DNA of 46,278 nucleotides, from the NCBI GenBank assembly GCA_903863035.1, contig CAIPAT010000343.1, forward strand, positions 1-46,278. Direction: 5' to 3'. The notes beneath the pieces are model-generated. The model was given only the letters and a program-made list of their open reading frames with translations. It did no database searches and was not told where the DNA came from. This DNA comes from an uncultured Lentisphaeria bacterium. Lineage in GTDB: Bacteria; Verrucomicrobiota; Lentisphaeria; Victivallales; Victivallaceae. Shown in pieces: positions 8,183 to 16,018 of this stretch (positions are counted from its first letter, which is position 1; each line of letters starts with the position of its first letter). A program made the translations under genes and the position numbers.

Positions 8183-9402
8183 TTTTTTCTCCGGAAGAAA
8201 GTCAGGAACGCGAATTTCTTTTTGATTGCCGCTATAATCTCATCGTTGAATCCGGGGGATGCGGTTTCTGCCGCGATATTGAGCAGCAGACCGACTCCGG
8301 TCATGCACATCATAAGGTTGCTGCCTCCGTAACTGATGAACGGAGCAGGCATGCCTTTGGTGGGCAGGCCGCCGGAGACAACGCCGATGTTGATGACTGA
8401 CTGAAATATCAGCACTGAAGTTATTGCCAGTCCGAGCAGCATTCCCTGCCTGGTTCTGGAATTCAGACTTATTTTCATAGCAAAATACATAAAAACGATA
8501 TACGCCAGGGCCACCAGACAGAGCGAAATCAGCCCTAGTTCTTCTCCGACAATGGATAGAATGAAGTCGGTGTGGGCTTCCGGCAGATACTTGGCTTTCA
8601 GGCGGCTTTCCATAAATCCGATACCGAACCATTTGCCGGATCCCAGCGCCAGCAGCGAATTCCACAACTGATACCCGTCATCCTGCAGGTCCGCTTCCGG
8701 ATTCATAAAGGTGGTGAGGCGCGCCCAGCGCATCGGGTCGAATTTTTTGATGATAAAGAACAGCAGGGGACCGCCGAATATTATGGGCGGCAGGATATAC
8801 AGCAACCTCATCCCGGCCGCGAAAAAGACAATCATGCAGACCGTCACCAGCAGAATTGTGGTTCCAAGGTCTTTTCCGGCAAGGACGAAGAAAATTACGA
8901 TGCCGCACACTATGCACGGACGAATCGGTCCTTCCCTGCAAAAAAAGTCATTGACAAAGCGCAGATTGTCGGCGCAATATTTTGAGATATACAGCGCAAT
9001 CGCGATTTTAGCCAGCTCTGACGGCTGAATGCTCATCGGGCCGCCAATGAATTTTATCCTGATCCAGCGATGCGCCCCTTTTACCGCAGGGAAGCAGAAG
9101 TCGGCGATGATAAGCAGTACGACAGCGGCAATAATCAGCAGCATGCTGTATTCACCCAGTTTCTTATGGCCGATGGTGAACACAAACGCTCCCGAAAGAA
9201 CCCCGATAAACGCCCACGCCAGCTGGTTATAAAAGAACTTGGTACCTGCGGTGTTGTAAGATGTGGAGTAAAGCATGGTCAGTCCGAATAAAGTAATCAA
9301 GGCGACGGTTATGATCAGGCCGTAAGCGTAATTGATCGACTTCTGAGACTGGACATCTTCCGGAAGTTCTATGTTCTTATCTGGAGTGAATATATTCCGC
9401 AT
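8179..9402 (-). CDS. ftsW: Peptidoglycan glycosyltransferase FtsW (SEDS family)
   Basis: 407 residues with about ten transmembrane helices. SEDS proteins polymerise lipid II at the division site together with a class B PBP. Diagnostic motifs are QPSELAK (126-132), GKDLGTT (176-182), HTDFILSIVGEELG (277-290) and SYGGSNLMM (357-365). The HTDFI/EELG and SYGGS motifs, and the location next to murG, favour FtsW over RodA. It starts just after the small unknown gene and overlaps murG by four bases, so translation is probably coupled. Confidence 0.93.
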   Translation of the reverse strand: MRNIFTPDKNIELPEDVQSQKSINYAYGLIITVALITLFGLTMLYSTSYNTAGTKFFYNQLAWAFIGVLSGAFVFTIGHKKLGEYSMLLIIAAVVLLIIADFCFPAVKGAHRWIRIKFIGGPMSIQPSELAKIAIALYISKYCADNLRFVNDFFCREGPIRPCIVCGIVIFFVLAGKDLGTTILLVTVCMIVFFAAGMRLLYILPPIIFGGPLLFFIIKKFDPMRWARLTTFMNPEADLQDDGYQLWNSLLALGSGKWFGIGFMESRLKAKYLPEAHTDFILSIVGEELGLISLCLVALAYIVFMYFAMKISLNSRTRQGMLLGLAITSVLIFQSVINIGVVSGGLPTKGMPAPFISYGGSNLMMCMTGVGLLLNIAAETASPGFNDEIIAAIKKKFAFLTFFRRKK

Positions 9403-9408
9403 AGTTTA

Positions 9409-9747
9409 TCACTTTGCTGCTGATTGATTGATCGGGCCGGCAAACAGCGCCCATACGGAATTACCTGAAATGAAACTGCCCAGCGCTCTGAATCCGGCAT
9501 AGTAGCGGGATTTTAATTCCGCGGCAATCAGGTCTTTATCCAGTTCCGATAGCTCGGCCAGTCGATATTGTATCATTTCCGGCGGTGAACCAGTATCTTC
9601 CAGCGAAACGAAAATCATCGACTCGTTGGCGCAAACCCCGGTGACATGGAGCGCCGGATTACGCCGGAGGGCCTCGTTTATGAGCTCAGAACAGGCTGCC
9701 GCGTCATTTAAAATATCATCAATAAGAATTTCGATGATTTTAATCAT
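9409..9747 (-). CDS. Unknown small protein in the envelope operon
   Basis: 112 residues starting MIKIIEILID. I do not recognise a family. It has no signal peptide or clear membrane helix, is rich in Leu, Ala and Glu, and its predicted pattern alternates helix and strand (HVTGVCANESMIFVSLED near 34-51). The start at 9747 is chosen because its ATG overlaps the stop of the upstream pyrophosphorylase gene (ATGA); the ORF is open further upstream inside that gene, but the overlap is the better start. It lies six bases before ftsW, so it is co-transcribed with cell-wall genes and may be a regulator or partner of them. That role is inferred from position only. Confidence 0.7.
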   Translation of the reverse strand: MIKIIEILIDDILNDAAACSELINEALRRNPALHVTGVCANESMIFVSLEDTGSPPEMIQYRLAELSELDKDLIAAELKSRYYAGFRALGSFISGNSVWALFAGPINQSAAK

Positions 9748-11168
9748 GACAGATAAATGCCTTCGTGACAGGAAGTGAGGTCTTCTATTCCATGAGAGCG
9801 GCAATATGCGGCGACGTCTTCATCATCAATGGCAACTCGCGGCGAGATTTCAATCGCAATTAACGGTTTCCCGTCTTTGCCTCTTGGAACTTTAACTCCC
9901 CCTTTTTTCAGTCTGCGGGCATCTCTTTCAATCAGCATTTCCTGACAGCTTTCGACGGAATCTACTCCAGTTTTATTTTTTGTCGGCGCGAATTCCTCTT
10001 CCCGGTCGGCTTCAAGGACAACGCTTTTGGTTGCCATCGGCAGTGCGTCAAAGATGAATGATTCCAGTTTGACTGCGTTTTGTGTTTCGGGAGTTACCAG
10101 TTTGCCGGCGCTGTTGATGAATGGAACTTTCTTGTCGGCGCGATGCCAGGGCAGATTCAATTTGCCGTCAGCGGTCAGCGTTTCAATAAATTTACGGCTG
10201 ATGATGTGGATGGCCGGGCTGCCGGCAATGAATTTCAGTGAGCCGTCGTGGTGTTTCGCTTTGGCCAGTTCTTCCGGCAGGTCGCTGTATTCGATGATCT
10301 GGAGTCTGCCGCCGGACATGCAGAAATTGCCGAGTTTTTCAAACGGCCCGGTTTTTGCCAGCATGATTGCGCTCATTTCAGACTTTTCAATGGCGTGCAG
10401 ACCGAGAAACAGCGGATTTACAATTGACACCAGCGGATTGTCCACCTGGAAATATGAAATATAATCAATCCCGTCGGCTCTCATCCTGCCGAGCGCTCCG
10501 GAGCGTTTCAGTGCCAGCAGGGTGCCGCCGTGACCATCAGGGGCCAGCGCCAGCGAATCTTTCTCCGCCAGCAGCAGTTTGCCGTCATAACCGATGGCCG
10601 GCATTGTGCCCTGGGTGAAAAAAATAACTTTATCCTGATTGAGCCCGAAATAATCATTTTTCTCGAAAAAGTCTTTAGTCTGCAGATCATTGAGTTTGCT
10701 GGTCATGATGTACCAGTTCATTTCCTGATCATATTTTGCGTTCAGACGTAAAATTGATTCAGCGAAATACTGGAACAGAGTTTTGTGCTTTACCGGTGTG
10801 ATCGGATAAGTGCCTTTCGGACCTTCATAGCCGAGTCTGGAACCCTGGCCGCCGGCAACCGTGAGCGCCGCGACTTTTCCGGCATGAAGAAGTTCATGGC
10901 CTTTGGCAATTGCTTGTTTGTATAACTCTGTCAGGTCTGACTCTTTCGGATGCAGCGGAAAGTACGGGGCAGGGGAGAGATCGTGCGGAATGGCCGCATC
11001 CGGCTGTTTCAACACATACCTCTTAATCTGTGCGGTCAGGTTTTCCCAGTCAATGCCATTGAGTTGCCCGGCCAGGTTCTCCTGGCGGGATGAATCCAGC
11101 TCGTTCCAGAATTTCAGCAGATGCTGCTGACCGTACTTTGACAATTTATCGTGCAGTTCCTGATACAT
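9744..11168 (-). CDS. UDP-N-acetylglucosamine pyrophosphorylase, eukaryote-type (UDPGP family)
   Basis: 474 residues. The family makes UDP-GlcNAc (or another UDP-sugar) from UTP and the sugar 1-phosphate. The nucleotide-binding loop AGGQGSRLGYEGPKGTYPI is at 105-123, with GHGGTLLAL at 212-220 and FQVDNPLV at 240-247, as in eukaryotic UAP1/QRI1 and a subset of bacteria. This differs from the bacterial GlmU fold-fusion; no acetyltransferase domain is present. An AGGGGA Shine-Dalgarno precedes the ATG. It is the first gene of the operon with ftsW and murG, so it probably supplies UDP-GlcNAc for lipid II. Preference for glucose-1-P or GalNAc-1-P cannot be excluded. Confidence 0.85.
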   Translation of the reverse strand: MYQELHDKLSKYGQQHLLKFWNELDSSRQENLAGQLNGIDWENLTAQIKRYVLKQPDAAIPHDLSPAPYFPLHPKESDLTELYKQAIAKGHELLHAGKVAALTVAGGQGSRLGYEGPKGTYPITPVKHKTLFQYFAESILRLNAKYDQEMNWYIMTSKLNDLQTKDFFEKNDYFGLNQDKVIFFTQGTMPAIGYDGKLLLAEKDSLALAPDGHGGTLLALKRSGALGRMRADGIDYISYFQVDNPLVSIVNPLFLGLHAIEKSEMSAIMLAKTGPFEKLGNFCMSGGRLQIIEYSDLPEELAKAKHHDGSLKFIAGSPAIHIISRKFIETLTADGKLNLPWHRADKKVPFINSAGKLVTPETQNAVKLESFIFDALPMATKSVVLEADREEEFAPTKNKTGVDSVESCQEMLIERDARRLKKGGVKVPRGKDGKPLIAIEISPRVAIDDEDVAAYCRSHGIEDLTSCHEGIYLS

Positions 11169-11953
11169 TGTGTCCCCTGATACTTTCTATTGATAATATT
11201 GTTTTACTTTTTAAATAATTATAAACAATTTAATTAAATATCAAACATTGTCAAGTCAATTTTTAATTGTATGATTTTGTCAATATATCACAGTTTTATA
11301 ATATTTCAGTTTTAAAAACAGCTTTCTTGCCATAAAATAATGACTCCATGGCCCGACGGCGGACGGCTGCACATTCTAAACGCCAGTTATCCTCATTGCA
11401 CCAGTATAATATACCGGACAACCGTCCGATTCCAGAGACATAAAATAGCCTATGCTTTTGTACCGTTCTCTTGAATGCTTTTCGTGTCGCCTGTTCGTTA
11501 CATACCTTCAGGTATGCTTCTCGCAAGCAGCCCAAACATCAAATCAAGATATTCGGACGAAAAATCTTCGCACTTTTTAGTCTGTGGAAGTTGGGTTAGC
11601 TGCCTGAATAACGGTAACAATAATATTCCGCTCCGCTGGAGCTAATACCATTTTGCATTCAATGAACGACATATTTATTGAAAAGGCTGAGTTATTGACA
11701 CAGCAAATAAATCATCCAATGAAAGCAAATCAGTATAAAATTTATTTTATGGGATTTTAAAGCTGTTAATATTCCGTGCCTTTGGCGCTACGGCATTTTC
11801 AATAAATTCATTAATGCGCCTGAAGTACTTGCCGGAATTTCAGGAGAAGAGGTCGCAAGCAGGGATGCTTGCGATACTCTTTAAACAATGCGGGCCAGAA
11901 GATCATGCCGGGATGACAGGCAAGCCGGCGTATCCAGGGTAAATTCTATACGA
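11169..11953. other. 785-bp intergenic region with dispersed hairpins
   Basis: The first 100 bp are AT-rich and probably hold the promoter of the envelope operon. Beyond this I see only inverted repeats: CGGAC-AACC-GTCCG at 11413-11426, CATACC-TTCA-GGTATG at 11501-11516, and TCGCAAGCA-GGGA-TGCTTGCGA at 11853-11874. A 79-codon minus-strand ORF (11296-11535) lies across the second hairpin but shows no family resemblance, so I do not call it a gene. Confidence 0.6.
11501..11516. repeat. Dispersed hairpin CATACC-TTCA-GGTATG
   Basis: Copy 1 of a repeat whose second copy is at 13606-13621 (CATATC-TTCA-GATATG). The flanks GTTA and GCTnCTCG are shared. The stem differs by a compensating C-G to T-A pair change, which supports selection for the structure. 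Confidence 0.7.
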
Positions 11954-13264
11954 TTAAATCAATTCGCTTTTTATGGCTTCCAGATTGTTCCACCTGGCTT
12001 TGCGCCCGAAATTGGCATAAAAAGTGTTTTTGGCGGCGACATCCTTGAAGCGTTTCGACCAGTCGCTGAGATAGCCTTTGCCTTCCGGCTGCAACAGCGT
12101 GTGCGCAAAGGCAATGGCCGCGCCTTCGACAAATGCCTCAAGGTGAGGAGCCAGCGCGTCACACTCAAAACTGTCAACCAGTTTCAGACCAGGCGCGTTC
12201 ATTTCGGTGCCGGCTATTACCGGCAGACCGCGTTTGGCCGCGGCGGCAATGATGCGGTTCAGTTCAAGAACTTTTTTCTTTTTGACTTCCGGATCGGCAA
12301 AATTCCAGTTGCGGTCAGGAATGATATTGAGCAGAGCCGCGCCGTTGGCAATATGCAGATCAAGCAGCGTTTCAACATCCTGCTCTCCGGCTGAGGCGCC
12401 GTCAAGCCAGGCAATCGTCGGCAGTGCACCGCATGCTTTGACAAACTTATTCATTTCCGCCAGCGTCGGGAAAGACGCCGGATCCGGCTTCGCGTAACCG
12501 ACTCCGCCTTTTTTCATGGTCTTGGAACGGATAAGCCCTTCCAGTTTTACCGGATTATCAACGGTTTTCGCCGCGTCAGCGTTGTCAAGACCGAGTTTGC
12601 CTGCCCAGAAAGTGGTTCTTGCGGCGGCATCGGTAAAAATTGTTTCGGCTTTGACCCGGTATGCCAGGCAGACATGCCGCTCGGTAACGTTGCCGTTCGG
12701 GGTAAGCGTAACAGCGTCTTTGTCAAAATCAAGTATCACCGGCGTCAGATATGAATTAACCAGTTCCACAATCTGTCTGGTCCGGCCGGCTGCTTTAGCG
12801 CGCAGATCGGTCAGGAAAGCAGCAACGTCGCCGGCGGCATTGGCGGAAGCGAATCCAACGCCCATGTGATAAGCCACCCCAGGTTCGCCGGGGGAATTGA
12901 TTTCTCTATCCGCCAGTTCTTTGATGAAAGCTCTGGTTTCAATTCCGCAGACTCCGCGTACATTCAATTTTTTGGAAGCGCTCAAAAATTCATCTACTCC
13001 GTCCAGTACATCGAAATCAACAATGCCGGATGCGAACCAGCCATGCCGGCAACCCAGCCATGCAATATATGAAGGAGAAAACCCATAACCGTTATATGAA
13101 TAAAAAGTATGACAGTGCAGGTTGTGTGCATCGGTCGGTTCGCTGCAATGCACTTTGCCGGTGCGCAACAGATCAGTAATTTCAGAAAGGGCGTTTTTAC
13201 GGACTTTATAATCCAGACTGTTAAGCTCGGTTTCGAAACTATTTATTTCATTTCCCATAATCAT
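11954..13264 (-). CDS. PHP-domain metal-dependent phosphoesterase-like protein
   Basis: 436 residues. HNLHCHTFYSYNG at about 47-59 is the metal-binding motif I of the PHP (polymerase and histidinol phosphatase) superfamily. GIETRAFI and GTEMNAPG fit later glutamate and asparagine positions of the fold. It is about twice the length of simple PHP phosphatases and has no polymerase domain, so a stand-alone hydrolase on an unknown phosphoester is the best description. Three in-frame ATGs lie close together (13267, 13264, 13258); 13264 has the best spacing from the GAGG site. It is a single gene between two long repeat-bearing gaps, and no operon partner is visible. Confidence 0.75.
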   Translation of the reverse strand: MIMGNEINSFETELNSLDYKVRKNALSEITDLLRTGKVHCSEPTDAHNLHCHTFYSYNGYGFSPSYIAWLGCRHGWFASGIVDFDVLDGVDEFLSASKKLNVRGVCGIETRAFIKELADREINSPGEPGVAYHMGVGFASANAAGDVAAFLTDLRAKAAGRTRQIVELVNSYLTPVILDFDKDAVTLTPNGNVTERHVCLAYRVKAETIFTDAAARTTFWAGKLGLDNADAAKTVDNPVKLEGLIRSKTMKKGGVGYAKPDPASFPTLAEMNKFVKACGALPTIAWLDGASAGEQDVETLLDLHIANGAALLNIIPDRNWNFADPEVKKKKVLELNRIIAAAAKRGLPVIAGTEMNAPGLKLVDSFECDALAPHLEAFVEGAAIAFAHTLLQPEGKGYLSDWSKRFKDVAAKNTFYANFGRKARWNNLEAIKSELI

Positions 13265-13374
13265 CATTTTACCTCAAAAGTTTGAATTTGAAAATAATGC
13301 AGTTTAATATATCCGTACTAACCGGAATGACAAATTATTTTCAACACCGGATTGAGAAAAGAAACAAACTTTAG

Positions 13375-13396
13375 AATATACTCTGCACGGCTGAAA
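13375..13396 (+). repeat. Inverted repeat arm flanking the membrane-protein pair (left)
   Basis: A 22-bp sequence containing ACTCTGCACGGCTGAAA that recurs exactly, reverse-complemented, at 15947-15968. The two copies bracket the two-gene unit 13925-15537. A partial direct echo (GTACTCTGCACTGC) lies just to the right at 13405-13418. Confidence 0.85.
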
Positions 13397-13435
13397 TTTA
13401 ATATGTACTCTGCACTGCGCACTTTAGGAAACTAG

Positions 13436-13673
13436 AAAAATAACCTGAGCATTTGGCGCGAATACAGGTGTTAAGATTCGAGACGCAAAACCTGAGTGTA
13501 TTAAACATATGTAAAGGCTGAAGCAACGAAGAAGATTAATACATGGATTCCGCCCCCCAAAGGGCTGGCGTTCTTCCGGCCGCTTATCACGCTGCTCATT
13601 TGTTACATATCTTCAGATATGCTCCTCGTTCGCATTATGATAATCTCCGCCAGCAAATGTTCAGGTTATTTTT
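13436..13673. mobile_element. MITE-like element with 20-bp terminal inverted repeats
   Basis: AAAAATAACCTGAGCATTTG at 13436-13455 is mirrored at 13654-13673 with one mismatch. The 238-bp interior codes for nothing recognisable and contains the hairpin at 13606-13621. No convincing target-site duplication is visible (ACTA occurs on both sides but not flush with both ends). It could be a non-autonomous transposable element or a large structured repeat. Confidence 0.5.
13606..13621. repeat. Dispersed hairpin CATATC-TTCA-GATATG
   Basis: Copy 2 of the hairpin at 11501-11516, with the same TTCA loop and one compensatory pair change. It lies inside the MITE-like element. Confidence 0.7.
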
Positions 13674-13805
13674 ACTAACCTCATTACAGTAAAAATCTGC
13701 ATAAGGAAACCCCCGTACCGCCAGCACAAAAGATTAAATTTATGAGGTTTTCGTTGATTTTTAGCTAATTTTCAGGAAAATTACTCATTTTCTGTTATTT
13801 TAATT

Positions 13806-13833
13806 TTGTCATCACCGGAAAGTGTGCTAGAAT
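13806..13833 (+). promoter_or_regulatory. Candidate sigma-70 promoter for the membrane-protein pair
   Basis: TTGTCA at 13806-13811 and TAGAAT at 13828-13833 are 16 bp apart, about 90 bp before the first ATG. Sequence match only. Confidence 0.5.
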
Positions 13834-13924
13834 AGCTTATAGAATTTCTTTAGTTGGCCTTATTAAGTTTTCCGTACATATAAGGAAAGTTATTTTAACA
13901 GTCACAACAGGGAAGGGGTAGAGC

Positions 13925-14707
13925 ATGGCAGATGAGAGTTCCAAAACGTCATCGCTTCCAGAAATCCAGAGCCAGGATTTTGAGAAGAAACTTGAAGTCA
14001 TCGAAAAAAGCATCACCAGAATTGATCGAATCAGGAAAAAGCAATTTTTTGTTTCCATTGCCGGCATGATTTTGATTATTCTTGTAATGGCGATTTTCGT
14101 CGCAAGCCTTACCGATTTCGTAAGAAATTATAACTCACAACAGCTTCTTGAAGAAATTACCAAAAACTCGACCATCATCACTCAAAGCCCGGAACTCCGC
14201 ACGCTAAGCCGCGATTTTCAGGAAATCTTTATTCCGACTTTCAAAAAAGAGCTCTCCACGTCGCTTGAGGCCGGTATGCCTGCTTTCAAAGATGAAGTGT
14301 TCAAATCCGCGAAGGATCTGGAAAATTATCTTCAGCAGGATGTCCGGAATAAAGTATTGTTCCGCCTGTCCGAAGCGTTGAACAAGGTTGAAAAGAGCAT
14401 ATTGAGCAAGCATCCGGACCTGACCGCCAAGGAACTGGAAAAGGCTTTCAATGAAGTGAATACTCATTTCATTGATGAACTTACCAGCGTTCTGAACAAG
14501 CGGGTAGCCGCAACTAAAGAAAAGCTGGTTATGCTTGACGAAAGCTTCAGGCGCTTTAAAGACACCCAGGAATATGCTGAAGCCAAAGAATCGGGTATCG
14601 GCGAGATTGAAAATAAGTTATTGGAAACTTTCCTTGAGCTTTGGATTTATCATCTGAATCCGCAAAGAGGCATGGAAAAAGCATTTGACGGCAAAGGAGG
14701 AAAGTAA
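13925..14707 (+). CDS. Unknown single-pass membrane protein with long extracytoplasmic helical domain (A)
   Basis: 260 residues, no recognised family. Residues 1-42 are charged and helical (coiled-coil-like EKKLEVIEKSITRIDRIRKK), residues 45-67 form one strong membrane helix (SIAGMILIILVMAIFVASL), and the remaining 190 residues are almost entirely charged amphipathic helix. LELWIYHLNP near the C-terminus parallels LVYWLYLVNN in the next gene. Topology is probably N-in, C-out. An AGGGG Shine-Dalgarno precedes the ATG. It lies two bases upstream of a similar gene, so the two are co-translated and probably form a complex. The architecture recalls membrane-anchored scaffold or tether proteins, but no function can be assigned. 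Confidence 0.8.
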   Translation: MADESSKTSSLPEIQSQDFEKKLEVIEKSITRIDRIRKKQFFVSIAGMILIILVMAIFVASLTDFVRNYNSQQLLEEITKNSTIITQSPELRTLSRDFQEIFIPTFKKELSTSLEAGMPAFKDEVFKSAKDLENYLQQDVRNKVLFRLSEALNKVEKSILSKHPDLTAKELEKAFNEVNTHFIDELTSVLNKRVAATKEKLVMLDESFRRFKDTQEYAEAKESGIGEIENKLLETFLELWIYHLNPQRGMEKAFDGKGGK

Positions 14708-14709
14708 TC

Positions 14710-15537
14710 ATGAGTAACAATGTCAACGAAAGAATCGAAAAACTTTATCAGGCAGTATCAAAAGAGGAAAAGAATTTTTCTTCTTCGCTCAATAAAGCGC
14801 TGGGCTTTTATCTGGTAATCATTATTATTCTAGCCAGTTATACGATCTTTTTGAATATTAAGATCAAGGAATTGGCAACCCCGTCAAATCTCGCGATTGC
14901 CCTGAACACAAAACTCAAGGACGCCATTCCGCTTTTTACCAGGCAGATCAGAGAGCAGATGAAGCCGGGCGCAAAGCAATTGGCTGACAAGACGATTGAA
15001 AGTGTTCATGCACTTATTCCAAAGTCTGCGGAATTCGCCAAAACGCAGATCGATTTTTATGTCAACGACATTATGACTCAGGTCGAAAATAAACATCTGG
15101 TTGCGTTGCAGAAGATTTTCGAGGAAAGTGTTGACGAAGCTATGAAAAATAAAGATATTGTCCAGGATAAGACTCTTGGCAAAGCTTTGGCTTCTCACAT
15201 TACTCAGAAAATAGATGACGAGCTCAAGAATATCATTAATAACGAAATGCTTGATTCTATAGACAAACTCCGCACGGATATTGAAGCGCTCAGGTCGAAA
15301 CCGGTAAAACTCATGACCAAAAATGAATATGCAGAAAGATCATTTCTGGTTTACTGGCTGTATCTGGTGAACAATGCCAAAACCGGGGAAAGCAATTTCT
15401 CCGATGTGTTGAACATTGTGACACGCGCCACTGAAAACTTCTGTAACAAGGCTTCCAATGTTGTAGCCGATATTGAAGTAAATGCGGTATCTGATAAAGT
15501 TATTGTTCCGAAGGCCAAGACGCCTGCCGTCAAATAA
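14710..15537 (+). CDS. Unknown single-pass membrane protein with long extracytoplasmic helical domain (B)
   Basis: 275 residues, no recognised family. Same plan as its upstream neighbour: a short charged N-terminus (MSNNVNERIEKLYQAVSKEE), one membrane helix near 30-50 (LGFYLVIIIILASYTIFLNI), then about 220 residues of charged helix. IPLFTRQIREQMKPG here parallels IPTFKKELSTSLEAG in the first protein, and YWLYLVNN parallels LWIYHLNP, so I infer an old tandem duplication. A GGAGG site in the end of the upstream gene drives translation. A hairpin terminator follows at 15560. The pair is flanked by inverted 22-bp repeats. Function unknown. Confidence 0.8.
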   Translation: MSNNVNERIEKLYQAVSKEEKNFSSSLNKALGFYLVIIIILASYTIFLNIKIKELATPSNLAIALNTKLKDAIPLFTRQIREQMKPGAKQLADKTIESVHALIPKSAEFAKTQIDFYVNDIMTQVENKHLVALQKIFEESVDEAMKNKDIVQDKTLGKALASHITQKIDDELKNIINNEMLDSIDKLRTDIEALRSKPVKLMTKNEYAERSFLVYWLYLVNNAKTGESNFSDVLNIVTRATENFCNKASNVVADIEVNAVSDKVIVPKAKTPAVK

Positions 15538-15559
15538 TCTGTTTTTATTACATAAATAT

Positions 15560-15587
15560 AAAAGCCGGGGAAGCCCGGCTTTTATAT
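15560..15587 (+). terminator. Rho-independent terminator after the membrane-protein pair
   Basis: AAAAGCCGGG and CCCGGCTTTT pair around a GAAG loop, followed by a T-rich tract. The stem is 10 bp and perfect. Confidence 0.9.
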
Positions 15588-15735
15588 TTTACAGGGCTGA
15601 AAATTTAAAAATAGACGAGCCGGGTTGCGGATCGGAAAAAGACAGCCGTAAGGTGATTGCGATTTTGAGTTGGGTTCACTGATAAATGATGTTCATCTGT
15701 CGTTCAGCAACGCGTTATGTTTTTTTGATGGGTTG

Positions 15736-15751
15736 CCCCGCGTCTGCGGGG
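15736..15751. repeat. GC-rich tetraloop hairpin (CCCCGC-GTCT-GCGGGG)
   Basis: Member of the CCCGC-GNNT-GCGGG hairpin family; here the stem is one pair longer (6 bp). It is not followed by a T-tract. Confidence 0.75.
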
Positions 15752-15946
15752 GCCCGGGAGACACGGATCGACTCCAGTGGCGATAAGGCCCAGTTATGGA
15801 AAACAGACCTGCCAAGGCGAAGCAGCATTATATTGTCAGCACCCTTCGAGTTTGGATTCGCACTCTTCGATGCCTTCGATACCCCGGTATCGGCAGCCTC
15901 TCAGAATATGAACCAATTCTCGAAATCTTCGCAATCTATGTTAAAT

Positions 15947-15968
15947 TTTCAGCCGTGCAGAGTATATT
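15947..15968 (-). repeat. Inverted repeat arm flanking the membrane-protein pair (right)
   Basis: Exact reverse complement of 13375-13396 over 22 bp, with similarity continuing into an A/T-rich tail on one side. Confidence 0.85.
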
Positions 15969-16018
15969 TTATACTTCTCCGCTTTTTCCGGATGATTACA
16001 AATATTATCAAGCCAACT

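Larger units (their letters stand above)
13265..13924. other. 660-bp intergenic region upstream of the membrane-protein pair
   Basis: No credible gene. It holds one arm of a 22-bp inverted repeat (13375-13396), a 238-bp element with terminal inverted repeats (13436-13673) and, at its right end, a promoter for the next operon. The remainder is AT-rich with no clear features. Confidence 0.6.
15588..16018. other. About 430-bp intergenic region between terminator and dapF
   Basis: No credible gene; plus-strand ORFs here run on into the antisense of dapF. It contains a GC-rich hairpin (15736-15751) and the right arm of the 22-bp inverted repeat (15947-15968). No terminator is obvious for the minus-strand lysA-dapF operon. 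Confidence 0.6.

Noticed and set aside
11296..11535. 79-codon minus-strand ORF over the intergenic hairpin
   Set aside because: It overlaps a dispersed repeat, has no ribosome site I can identify and no family resemblance. It is probably open by chance.
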